Below are positions 35,836-45,962 of a DNA stretch of 64,000 nt, piece by piece. How positions within the stretch are numbered: the first letter of the stretch is position 1; every line of letters starts with the position of its first letter. The position numbers and the translations under genes are program-made. The notes below the pieces were generated by a model. The model was not told the DNA's origin. It saw only the letters and a list, made by a program, of their open reading frames with translations, and made no database searches. This stretch comes from Gigaspora rosea (lineage: Eukaryota; Glomeromycota; Glomeromycetes; Diversisporales; Gigasporaceae): NCBI GenBank assembly GCA_003550325.1, contig QKWP01001651.1, forward strand, positions 54,370-118,369, written 5' to 3'.

Positions 35836-36205
35836 GGGTAGGTGAACGTAGATCAATTTTCATATGATTTACGTGATACAGAAAAATTTTATATAGAAAT
35901 CAAACACATGCTTCTAATAAAACTTTTTAGAATTATTGCCAATGTTCCCCAAAATTTTGTGGCATATAATTTGAAGCTTCTTATTTGTTATAGTAAAATT
36001 TTAATCCCTATATCATTTGAAAAAACCTACCTTTGTATATTGGTAAAAAAAACTTAGGTGATCACAAATTTTCTTAGGTCGCACAAAAAATTATTAATTC
36101 TGATTGGTTGAATCTATGTTGTTTACAATTCTGATTGGTCGATTACCTGATTTCATATGATTACAACGTGATCACTATTAAAAATGATCTACATTCACCC
36201 TACCC
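35836..36205. mobile_element. 370-bp element with TTAA target duplication
   Basis: Ends GGGTAGGTGAACGTAGATCA and, inverted, GGGTAGGGTGAATGTAGATC. TTAA lies at 35832-35835 and 36206-36209. A 71-codon plus-strand frame inside (35842-36057) is not supported as a gene. TTAA duplications are typical of piggyBac- and Kolobok-type elements; the actual family is unknown. Confidence 0.82.
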
Positions 36206-36209
36206 TTAA

Positions 36210-37390
36210 TATCTCATCTGTGAGACTTCTATTTTTTAGATCACTTTTTCTGCATCATTTTTTTTGCTCGTTTTTTTTCGCCCAAGTACATGATATGGTT
36301 TCCCTTTTCTCGTAGTTTTGGCTTACTATTTTCTTTTAAAGTTTAATCTTTTTTTTTATTGTTGCATATTACGGTTCGGATATAGACTACTAATTATGTA
36401 GTACCTATCCCTGCGCTTGGCACTAAGTTTAAAAAGTATCATAGCGACATTTGCAAATCCCCCAAGAAAACTCAAAAAAGGGTTAGAATATTTCTGGAAG
36501 TTGGCTGGCCACTTCTAATTTAAGCCACCATGAACAATATCATTAAATAGGCTTTGTTTTGATTATTCTCACAATAGTCTTGAATTACAATGAATTCTTG
36601 TTCCTGAATTGCTAATTTAAGTATCATTGTTATAATTTTGATTCGTTTTTTTTTATAACTAACAATTTTTTTTTATGATTAGTTCAGTTTTCAGACTCGG
36701 AATCAAGTGCACTTTGTAAAAAGATACGGCCTCGGAAGGATGCTATATGAAATTTGGAAATTTTGTAGATTTTAAGAATCATACTAATATAAATCTACCC
36801 AATCAAGAATATAATTAATAGACAGAAATTTCTATAATTTTTAATGTAGAGCCTTTAGCCGATTTCATAAAAAAAATTAAGAAAATGATTATTTTTTAAT
36901 TGAGAATCAAATTAACCTTATCCAAAATTCAATAAATGGGATATATGCGTATAGCATGATGATTTAATGCGCATGAATGTATGCATATGAATGTGCAATG
37001 GTACAACTCTATGATACAAGCAACTTGTTTTGATACCAAAATTTTGATTGATTATCTTTTTTTTTTTTTAAACGCGAAATGGCGTACTAATCGATTATCT
37101 TTATTTATTTCACTTTTTATATGTAATTTTTTATAACTATCTATGGCCAAATGGATTTACCGCAAATGTGTGTATACAAGACCTGGGTTTATTTATTCTA
37201 CCAGTTTTTAGACTCTTTAGTAAACCCTGAGTCTAGTACGCACCAAGAAGTTATTTAATAAAAAGAAAAATTATTTGAAAATCTCGTTTGCAACCATATC
37301 TAAATTCATATGCGTTTACTATTTTGGGGTATACGCATGTTATTAATAAAATACACGATTTGAGTTTAACAAATTTAAAATTAGGTTGTA
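36210..37390. other. AT-rich part of the 5.9-kb element, no gene
   Basis: No supported coding frame. Scattered short T runs and no clear inverted repeats were found. This is upstream of the DDE-like gene and could hold its promoter. Confidence 0.4.
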
Positions 37391-37394
37391 TATA

Positions 37395-37569
37395 CCATAA
37401 GACCTCTCTAAATGCAATGTAACAGAACTATATGTAAAAATTTAGGAAAACGTGCACTTAGAAAGGTATTGCATTAAGGGAAATAAAAATTTATAGACGT
37501 AATATTGGGCCCAAGAGAGGATGTGTATTTAGGAAGAGTTTTCATAGGACATGCACGAGGGTCTGACTG
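37395..37569. mobile_element. MITE with TA target duplication
   Basis: Left CCATAAGACCTCTCTAAATG and right (inverted) CAGTCAGACCCTCGTGCATG, flanked by TA at 37393-37394 and 37570-37571. Inner arms include AATGCAAT and its complement. Suggests a Tc1/mariner or pogo relative. Confidence 0.5.
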
Positions 37570-37868
37570 TACTATGTATAATGTATATATTTTTATAATT
37601 AATAAATTAGCCAATCAGATTTTGTTATATTATATCAGGTGGGGAGAAGGGGGTAGGCCTCTTATTAGCCGTAAATCACCTAATAAATGTCTATACCCTT
37701 AGTATAATTTTAACTTTTATATGTAGAAAAAATAATCGATTATTTGAAAAATAAAAATTTTTATTTATTAAAACTTCTATATAATCACAATTTTTTTTTA
37801 TATCAGATATGCAATTTTATTATAATAGTGATTATATAGAATTCCTCTATATTAGTCACATTTCTATC

Positions 37869-38087
37869 ATTGTGCTATAAGAAAACTTGTTCAGTATATA
37901 AAAATACATCATTTCGGCATATTTAATTTTATATTTTTTAAAAATTTAAGAGAAGATGCTTAATTTTGAATTTTTGATCAAAAGTCCAAAATTAAGCATC
38001 TTTTCTTGAATTTTCAAAAAATATAAAAGTAAATATACCAGAATAATATATTTTTATGTGCTGAACAAGTTTTCTTAAGGCACAATG
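37869..38087. repeat. 219-bp hairpin
   Basis: Arms start CATTGTGCTATAAGAAAACT and run about 100 bp, including AAGATGCTTAATTTTG near the loop; the right arm is the near-exact complement. Arm sequence (GAACAAGTTT, then CTTAAG) is shared with the palindromes at 31131-31806 and 40930-41225. Confidence 0.85.
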
Positions 38088-38089
38088 TT

Positions 38090-38690
38090 AGAATCAATTA
38101 GTAAAATTTAGAGAATTATAGAATTTTTTAGTATTTTTATTAATAAAATTATAATACATTAACAGTTCAAAAGTTTATTGAATATCAAAAATATCGATTT
38201 GGTCAAAAAGAGCATCATTATATTTCAATTAGTTAATGTGCAAATATGGAATATCTTAAAAATTATTTCAAAATTATATATACTGTTTAAATGAAATTAT
38301 CAGAAAGGTATGTACATATATAGAACTCCAAAATATATTTAGATAGATTAGGTTAATTATATTTGGGATTCTACATATATATTATTAAATACGAATATTT
38401 ATTTATTATAAATATCCAACATTAATTTAATTATAGGATTATACTAGTAAATCTATTAATAAATATTTCACTGTTTTTTTCAAATTCTTTTACAATGAGC
38501 TATTATCATAAGTATAATTATTTCAAATTAAAGTGCTTGGACTTGTGCAAATTAAAATGCATTTTATATATTTTTATATGATATAAAAATTACTTATATT
38601 AGCTTTTATTATATTAATATTTTATATATTTTTTAGGAAATTGCTATTTCTACTATAGTATTTTGCTATTTCTACCAGGGTTATACAAGA
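38090..38690. other. AT-rich spacer
   Basis: No gene or clear element ends. A short imperfect hairpin lies around 38315-38375. Confidence 0.4.
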
Positions 38691-38699
38691 TATTCTATT

Positions 38700-39400
38700 T
38701 TTAGAATTAAAATAATAAACCTAATTCTAACTCTAAACTTAACCCTAACACTAACCCTTATTCTAAAAACTAATAAGTAAACCTTCTTTGGCTTCTAATT
38801 AAAATTATAGAGCTTATTTTTCTGATTCTAATAGTAGTTAAATCGTCAAAATCAGCCTAGTGGATCCCAAGATATTTGGGATCAAAGAAGAGAATATAAT
38901 GATTGGCAAATTCACTATTACACAAAGTACTATAAGGCGTCAAATGAAAAATCATGATTTGCACAGAATTTTATTATCACAATTGACTTTGAACACCAAA
39001 ACATATATAAAGAAAAACATATAAAGTTAGAAAAAAGTCATCAAATGAAAAATCATGATTTGCACAGAATTTTATTATCATAATTGCTTTGGACTCCTAA
39101 GTAAAGTTAAAACAAAATACTAGTTTCTTAAGACAAGTTTTAATATTTTCTTAGATACTACAATGAAAAAACTTTTCAAAACGTATGTAAAGAAAAATGA
39201 ATAGTTTGTATAATAGTGAATTTGCTGATCCTTATGCTCTCTTCTTTGATCCCAAGTATCTTGGGATCTACTAAGCCAATTTTGATGATTTAACTACTAT
39301 TAGAATCAGAAAAATATGCTTTACAATTTTCAATTAGTAGCCATAAAAGGTTTACTTATTAGTTTGTAGGGTTAGGGTTAGAGTTAGGGTTAGTATTATT
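38700..39400. repeat. About 700-bp foldback with CCCTAA-like outer ends
   Basis: The left arm runs through CTTAACCCTAACACTAACCC (about 38740), GATTCTAATAGTAGTTAAAT and GGGATCAAAGAAGAGA. The right arm repeats these inverted (39228-39400, ending GGGTTAGAGTTAGGGTTAG). The middle holds direct copies of GAAAAATCATGATTTGCACA at about 38946 and 39048. Confidence 0.75.
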
Positions 39401-39925
39401 ATGGATATCTCTATGAGTTCTTGACCAAATTTGATGAAAAATTTTTTATTTTAATTCTACAAATATATATAATTTAAATAAAAAAATTTGTGTTAATTAT
39501 TTTGTAACTGTAGTTACAGTAACCACATCTAATCAGACCAATCAAACTCAAAGATTATATGTAATGTTACATATTTGAAAAGACAAACCAAAATTCATTT
39601 TGCCAAAATTGCTTTTAATTCAAAATCTTATTTAGAAAACTACCTTTCAAGTTCTAACAAAAAAAATTTCTTGCTAAATTTATAACCTCTTTAACCCCTG
39701 GTCTCACACTAACTCTAATATTAATTATATATTACTATGATTATTGATTATACAATTTTTGCATGATATTGATCATGTATTATTTGATATTATTTACAGT
39801 TATAAAATTTATCTGTAACTTACGGTTACAAAACAATCAATCCAAAAAAATTACATCAAATTTGGTTAAAAACTCATAGAGATATCTTTGATGAAAGGTT
39901 CTGTAAACAATTTTAAAGTAGCTTC
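39399..39925. mobile_element. Foldback unit split by a TTGTAAC-ended MITE
   Basis: The arm GAGTTCTTGACCAAATTTGA (from about 39413) pairs with CAAATTTGGTTAAAAACTC (about 39858-39878). The loop is interrupted by the 331-bp element at 39502-39832. Same foldback family as 30440-30810. Confidence 0.65.
39502..39832. mobile_element. MITE, TTGTAAC ends
   Basis: Left end TTGTAACTGTAGTTACAGTA, right end TTACGGTTACAA. A second copy with opposite internal orientation is at 43809-44134; both share GTAATGTTACA, a block with AAATTTCTTGCTAAATTT and a TAACCCC/CTAACTCT tract. Confidence 0.7.
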
Positions 39926-40660
39926 TTTGCAATATATTTTTTTGCTTTTTCAAAATAACCTACAATTTGATAATAATTTACTAAATATTTTATGCTAATC
40001 TAAAAGCTTTTATTAATCAAACTTGTAGCACATATCTTCAACTTGTAAATGCACTTTTTTATAAAAAATATTAGAAAAATGTAGAGATATTAATAATTTT
40101 GTAAATTCAAATATATAATATTAGACTTAATTAGGCATCCACACTGCGATGTGCTTGTATATCGCACCCCAACAATTTACTAATTAAATTTGAAGATCAG
40201 GTATAACATGAAAATTTTTTTTGTGTAACAAAATAAAGAAATTTTTCTAAAATTTGTAATATCAAAAAATTTCATCTACTTAACCACCATTCACACTCTA
40301 ACAAAAAAGATTCCTTGCAAAATTTTGGTATATATATCTACTCTAACTTATACTATAATTAGAAAAACTTTTTTAAAATAAAATCTTTAAAATGTTACTA
40401 AGTAAGTTAATAGATATAAAATTCAGCTATTTTTAGTTAAAATTTCTTCAAAAATAATTAATATTAATGAAGATGTTTATATTTTTCATTTAGCTTCTAG
40501 ATTTAGGTTTTTATGTAATAAATAGAACAAAAAAATCATAGTGTCTACTCTGATTTTCACAAGTTCAAATGAAACAAGTTACTGCACTCTATTAAAAGTG
40601 ATAGACTAGGTTATTAGAGCTAATAGATGTTCGAAGCAATAATATATATATTGTATATAC
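39926..40660. other. AT-rich spacer with a MITE core fragment
   Basis: About 40140-40340 carries the shared core GATCAGGTATAACATGAAAA, then CACTCTAACAAAAAAGATTC, also seen at 2850-2970 and 43570-43690. No gene. Confidence 0.45.
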
Positions 40661-40668
40661 AGTATATA

Positions 40669-41410
40669 CTGTATGTGTCCAAAAATAAGCTACCTTTTTT
40701 TGCTGATTTTTAACAAAAAAATCTGAGAATAGCATATTTTTAGCTTATTTACTATTTTGAGTAATTTAAGGCAAAACAATGGGTAGCTTATTTTCGAACA
40801 CAAAACTCTAACTAAATTATAATAAATAAATATGCTGTAGACAATAAATAAATATATTGAAACAATAAATAAATATGCACAAAAAATTGGAGATAGCTTA
40901 TAAAGCGATTTTTGATCAATCGATTATAATTGCTACATAGTAAAGTTATAATTTTACTATGTAAATTGATTAAAGTTGCTTAAGTAAACTTGATTAGTAA
41001 ATAATATATGCGTACCCTGAAAATTTTATATAAGTCAGAGAACTTTTTATTATTTGACTTTTAATTTTAACGCTCAATAGCTTTTTTTAAAAAAGCACCC
41101 ATTAAACGTAAAAATTAAAAGTCAAATAATAAAAAGTTCTCTGATTTATATAAAATTTTCAGAATACACATATTTTTATCTGCTGAACAAGTTTACTTAA
41201 GTGACTTTAATCAATTTGTTTAGTAAGGTTTGGACTTTACTATGTAGCAACGATCATCAATCATGGAGGTAACTTATTTTTGAAACTAAAAATTTTGTTA
41301 TTATCTTTTGGTGTGACAAGGAAGTAGCTTATTTTTAGGTCAAAGGTGTTTTTACGTTTTCACTGTAGGTAGCTTATTTTAGAAGGTAGCTTATTTTCAG
41401 ACACATACAG
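40669..41410. mobile_element. 742-bp foldback element, TA target duplication
   Basis: Ends CTGTATGTGTCCAAAAATAA (left) and CTGTATGTGTCTGAAAATAA (right, inverted), flanked by TA at 40667-40668 and 41411-41412. The interior is a large hairpin centred near 41085. Tc1/mariner-like by target site; non-coding. Confidence 0.82.
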
Positions 41411-41417
41411 TAGTCTG

Positions 41418-41666
41418 TAGGGTTCCGCAATTTGATTTGATCTTCAAATATTTGAATCAAATATTTGATCAAATTCAAATTCAAATTTGACTATATTTGA
41501 TTTGATCAAATTCAAATATGGCCAAATTTGATTTGATTTGCCAAATATTTGATTTGATTTGAAAATTACTATTAAAAAATCAAATTCAAATCAAATTCAA
41601 ATTCAAATATTTGAATCAAATCAAATTCAAATTAGGGTCAATTTGATTTGAATTTGAGGAACCCTA
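41418..41666. mobile_element. 249-bp hAT-type MITE built of AAATTTGA repeats
   Basis: Ends TAGGGTTCCGCAATTTGA and, inverted, TAGGGTTCCTCAAATTC. Exact 8-bp duplications GTAGTCTG at 41410-41417 and 41667-41674. The interior consists almost only of CAAATTTGATTTGA-type motifs in both orientations. The terminal TAGGGTTCCGC matches the end of the autonomous hAT at 23930 (TAGAGTTCCGC). It inserted right at the end of the 40669-41410 element. Confidence 0.93.
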
Positions 41667-41674
41667 GTAGTCTG

Positions 41675-42420
41675 TTATATAAACAATATATAAAACCAAT
41701 TTTGGTTAAATTAACCTAACTTAGATAAGTTACCAAAATTGGACATGTGTAACAGGACCCTGAAATATACATAGATAGGTCAGGTTAATTATAAAATTAC
41801 TAAAAATAGAAACATTTACAAAAAAATCTTAAAAATAAGCAAAAAATTACTAAAAATAGAAAAAAATAAAACTCCCAAAAATAAATAAACTAATACCTGC
41901 CTATTTATGTATATTTCAGAGGTTTTTGTATAACATTAGTTTTGTGCAACTAAAAAATATTTTTGTAAAACAATATACTAAGCTTTGTATAATATAAGTG
42001 TATATATTGTAAAACTAGCATATTTACTTAATTGGATACTGCCAATAAACATTGTACAGTTTGGTGTAGAAGTAGTGTGTCCTTCACTATACTTTGGACA
42101 ATAACCAAATGAAAACTTTACTTTTAGAAATTTCAAGTTGTTGGTTTAATTTTCATTCCAAAATAGCTTTTTTATTTAAAAACATTAATGTTTCTTTGTA
42201 GATCACATATTATAAAAGATATATTAATAGTAAAAGTAAATTTTAATAATAAATTATTAAATATCAAATAATATTTTATAAAACTAATATTTTTTTGACT
42301 CAATTAACAACTTTTGTTAGTAATTCAAAGTTGTTTGTTTTAATATAATTTTATTTAAATCATATTATATTGTCTGCTTTTTTTATAATATACTTTTTTT
42401 ATTATATAGTGCAAGACATC
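41675..42420. other. AT-rich spacer, no gene
   Basis: Short repeated CTAAAAATAGAAA motifs at about 41797-41875; nothing else supported. Confidence 0.4.
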
Positions 42421-42423
42421 TAA

Positions 42424-43364
42424 GGGGAGCACCATTTATTATTTGATTTTTTGTTACTAAGAGGCTAACTTCTATTTCAATCTAATTATCAAATACGGCA
42501 ATTTGATTGGCTAAAATTATTAAAATTTTAAAAATTATTAAACTTTATATTAAATAACTTTTGAACTAGTGATCCATTTTGGATAATTTTACTGCCAAAA
42601 TATTTGGCTTAATGAGATAATTCCAACAAGTCAAAATCATCAAAATCCAATTACAGGAATCGACGATTGTTATAGATTTGTATTGATTTAATTATATGAT
42701 TTTATATATATTAAAAAATCATTAAAAATCTTATAAGCTTTAATGTTAAATAACTTTTGAACTAGTAATCTGTTTGGGATAATTTTACTACCAAAATGCT
42801 TGTCTTAATAAGATGATTATAATGAACCTAAAATTATTAAATTCTGATCAGAGATCATTATAGATTTGTGTTATTTTTAATAAATTTAATATCTTATTTT
42901 AAAATAATACAAATTTATAATGATCTTTGGATCTTGTAATCGGAATTTAACAATTTTAGATTCATTAGAATCGTCTCATTGAGACAAGCAGTCTGGTAGT
43001 AAAATCATCCAAAATGGATTACTAGTTCAAGAGTTATTAAATATTAAAGTTTATAAGATCTTTAATAATACTTTTTAATATATATGAAAATAATATAATT
43101 AAAGCTATACAAATCTATAACAATCTAGGGATCCTTGTATTGGATTTTGATAATTTAGGCCTGTTAGAATTATCTTATTGAGCCAAATATTTTGATAGCA
43201 AAATTATCCAAAATGGATCACTGGTTCAAAATTATTCAATATTAAATTTTAAAAATTTTTAAAAATTTTAATAATTTAGCCAACCAAAAGTTATTTGCTA
43301 TTAGGACCTGATAATTTTCAGACCCTCTTTCTACCCTAAAAATTAGATGATAAATATCACTCTC
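42424..43364. mobile_element. 941-bp palindromic element, TAA target duplication
   Basis: Ends GGGGAGCACCATTTATTATT and, inverted, GAGAGTGATATTTATCATCT, with TAA at 42421-42423 and 43365-43367. The body is one long imperfect palindrome around about 42880, repeating AACTAGTGATCCATTTTGGA and CATTAGAATCGTCTCATTGA-type arms. The ends resemble the TTA MITE family. Non-coding. Confidence 0.78.
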
Positions 43365-43506
43365 TAAGGCTTTACAAACTTTAAAAGCTAATACCATATT
43401 CTTTTAAAAATAAGCACCTTTACAATATATATATATCCAAAAATAAGCACCTCTTAAATAATAATATAAGTAACTAAATATCAAATTATTCGAATTGAGT
43501 TTTACT

Positions 43507-44216
43507 AAAATGCACCTATGGTGTTTTATACCATATTATACAAACTATTAGAATATCCAATCAAAATTTAAGATCAGGTATAACATAAAATTTCATTTTT
43601 TTTGTTTATTTTTTTTTAAAAAAATATATATATATCAAAATTTTGCTTATAAAACCAACTTTGGAGCTTTAATAAAAAAATTCTTTGCTAAATTTTGTAT
43701 ATACTAATGCCCTAATAAAATCCCAGGCCTCACCCTAACTCTAAAGTAAAGTAATCAAAATTTATTTTTTGTTTTATAAAAATTTATTTTTTTGTTGGAT
43801 TAATCATTTTGTAACCATAGGTTACTGTAACCCATAAACAAGATTAGGTGTAACATGACTATCAAAACAACTTTTCTATAAGAATAAACCTGTGTGATTA
43901 AGGTTAGGGTTAGCGTGAAGCTAGAGGTTAGAGATGGCTATAGTATGTCAAAATTTAGCAAGGAATTTTTTTTGTTAGAACCCGAAAGGTAGTTTCCTAT
44001 GTGAAATTTTAAATTAGAACCAATTTTTGGCAAAATGAATGTTTGTTTTGACTCTTCCCAAATGTGTAATGTTACACCTGATCTTAGAATTCGATTGGTT
44101 GATTGGGATGCAGTTATAGTAACCGTGGTTACAAATTTATTAACTCTTTTTTGTTTTTGTTATACAAATTTCAAATTTAATTTACCTATAGTAGTAAAAC
44201 ACCATAAGTGCATTTT
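43507..44216. mobile_element. Middle layer, AAAATGCACC ends
   Basis: AAAATGCACCTATGGTGTTT at 43507 pairs with AAACACCATAAGTGCATTTT at about 44196-44216. The interior has the shared core AAGATCAGGTATAACATAAA and CTCACCCTAACTCT. A related end lies near 16768. Confidence 0.7.
43809..44134. mobile_element. Inner layer, TTGTAAC-ended MITE (second copy)
   Basis: TTGTAACCATAGGTTACTGT at 43809 pairs with ATAGTAACCGTGGTTACAA ending 44134. Inverted internally relative to the copy at 39502-39832. The plus frame at 44035-44220 spans its end and is not a gene. Confidence 0.72.
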
Positions 44217-44553
44217 ATAATAATTGCTCAAATTATTAGTTGAGATTATACCTGAAAATAAGCACTCCCATAGTAAAAAAATGATGCTTATTTTTGAAAG
44301 AATATGGTAATATTTAATATAAAACCAATATCACAAAAAATAGTTATCTATTTTGTAATTTAGCTAATTTGCTACAACTTAGTGGCTTTAACTTTTCAAA
44401 AATTATAAATTAATAAGTTTAAAAATTAATATTTTTTTATATAATATATAAAAATTTACCAAAAATGGAACAAGTCACATATTTTAGTCTTTTGCTATTG
44501 GCTAACTTTAAAATTAAATTTTAAATTAATTTTAAGAATAAATTTATTTGTTG

Positions 44554-44893
44554 CCCTATTATATAACATATTTGTCACAGGTCATATAACACATAATCAG
44601 CCAATCAAAATGCAAGTATATTTAAATTTTATTATAAATTTTTATTATTAATTAATTAATATCTTTATATATTTATTCTAATCATCCTACTAACCCTAAC
44701 TACTAACTAACTCTACTAACCCTAGCTACTAACTAATTAACTGCTAACTAACTAACTCTTCTAACCCTAACATTAACTAACATCACGGTCTAAAACAAAA
44801 AAAAAGATAAGCAATAATCAGTATAGAACATTATTGCTTATTTGTTACTTATATATTGCACATTACCTGTGACAAAAAGGTCATGTAATAGGG
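44554..44893. mobile_element. 340-bp MITE with CCCTATTA ends
   Basis: Left CCCTATTATATAACATATTT with GTCACAGGT; right (inverted) CCCTATTACATGACCTTTTT with GTCACAGGT. The interior carries a CCCTAACTACTAACTAACTC-type tract (about 44690-44790). Target duplication not defined. Confidence 0.7.
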
Positions 44894-44899
44894 GAGATA

Positions 44900-45950
44900 T
44901 AAATATTTATTCTAATTTTAAATATTAATTATTAGCCAATAAAATACAAGGATTCACAAAGACATCAAATTTTAATATAATATTTTTTGAAAATGTGCCA
45001 AATTTCATAATTTCTATTTTTAGATGTTCTGCACTATGCTATACTAGATACTAATTATTATTTGATATATGTTAAATTCTAATTTTAAATTAATATATGT
45101 TATTTTGAAATTAATATAAATTGTGAAGTATCACACACATAATATATATAATGCATATACATATATAAGTAATATTATATAATTAATATTTTATTAATTT
45201 ATTTATTGATATTTATAAAGATAATTCTTTATTGTTCATGCTTTATTTTTTTATTTATTATATTCAAATCAATTTTTATCACTTTTTATTATTAATTACT
45301 TTTTTTAACACTTTATTGATTTGCAAGAATATGGCTTTATAATTTATGAAATTCATTATAATTAATGTCTAAATATACAAAAATCAAAATTTTAGTGTAA
45401 CTCAAAATTTAAGCTAATACCTTTAAGGTTCTTTGTATTAGCATAAAAAAAAGTGCATATACCTAAACAAAATAGGAATAGCTTGGGAATGCAAGTTTGT
45501 TATATTGAAAATTTTATAAAATAATTTGTGCTATCTATTATGCTAAGCATAGCAGTTATAAAAAATCTGAAAAAGGTAAATTATATTTTTTTAGGACCCT
45601 GGACATCTAGTACAGAGGTCATACTTTATTTTTTCAGCAAAAACCTCTGAAATTTGAGAAGAAAAAAAACAGTTTTGGGCAATTATCTTGGTATTTAGTG
45701 GTCCAATTTGAATAAACTTTTTTTTAAAATGAAGCCCAGTGCATTAAGAGTTATTTAACAAAATGTAGTTTTATATAATATTTTGTTGATAAAATACATT
45801 TGTATAATATAATATTATGTATTTTGATGGTAAAATATACAGGCATAATATAATATAACATATTTTGTCAATATGCAAAAAAGTCTATTATAGTAGAATA
45901 TATTGCATATTTTATTTTAAATTATGATTTGTATAATAAAAATCACCAAT
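44900..45950. other. AT-rich spacer with one dispersed repeat
   Basis: About 45594-45765 is the inverted homologue of 1400-1560. No gene. Confidence 0.5.
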
Positions 45951-45962
45951 TAATTAAAATAA

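Larger units (their letters stand above)
31811..37698 (-). mobile_element. 5.9-kb element with TTA target duplication carrying a DDE-like gene
   Basis: Left end GGGTATAGACATTTATCACC and right end (inverted) GGGTATAGACATTTATTAGG, with TTA at 31808-31810 and 37699-37701. Excision rebuilds the host palindrome, so the boundaries are firm. Inside: a 411-bp tandem duplication (31955-32776), a minus-strand DDE-like transposase relic (32962-35689) with a MITE dimer in it, a TTAA-flanked element (35836-36205) and a TA-flanked MITE (37395-37569). The terminal pattern resembles that of the 150-bp TTA MITEs, suggesting common mobilisation. A TWA duplication suits PIF/Harbinger-like insertion, but the gene does not look like a typical Harbinger transposase. 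Confidence 0.85.
30821..37868. mobile_element. Long palindromic element (about 1.16 kb) split by a 5.9-kb insertion
   Basis: The left end reads ACAGTCAAACCTCCATATAG, like pogo/Tc1-type ends. Its subterminal part 30830-31130 is complementary to 37702-37868. The centre (about 31131-31806) is a second palindrome with arms of about 330 bp around 31470. The 5888-bp element at 31811-37698 interrupts it: joining 31807 to 37699 rebuilds GATTTGCTTAGTATAATTTT, the mirror of 31112-31145. The right outer boundary is uncertain. No coding frame of its own. Confidence 0.75.
43392..44309. mobile_element. Three-layer nested inverted-repeat element (outer layer)
   Basis: The outer layer starts TACCATATTCTTTTAAAAAT (43392) and ends with the complement ATTTTTGAAAGAATATGGTA at 44309, consistent with TA target sites. 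Within it lies 43507-44216, and within that 43809-44134. No coding capacity. Confidence 0.75.

Noticed and set aside
41415-41670. Simple AAATTTGA satellite
   Set aside because: Exact 8-bp duplications and inverted ends show that it is a mobile element, not a plain satellite.
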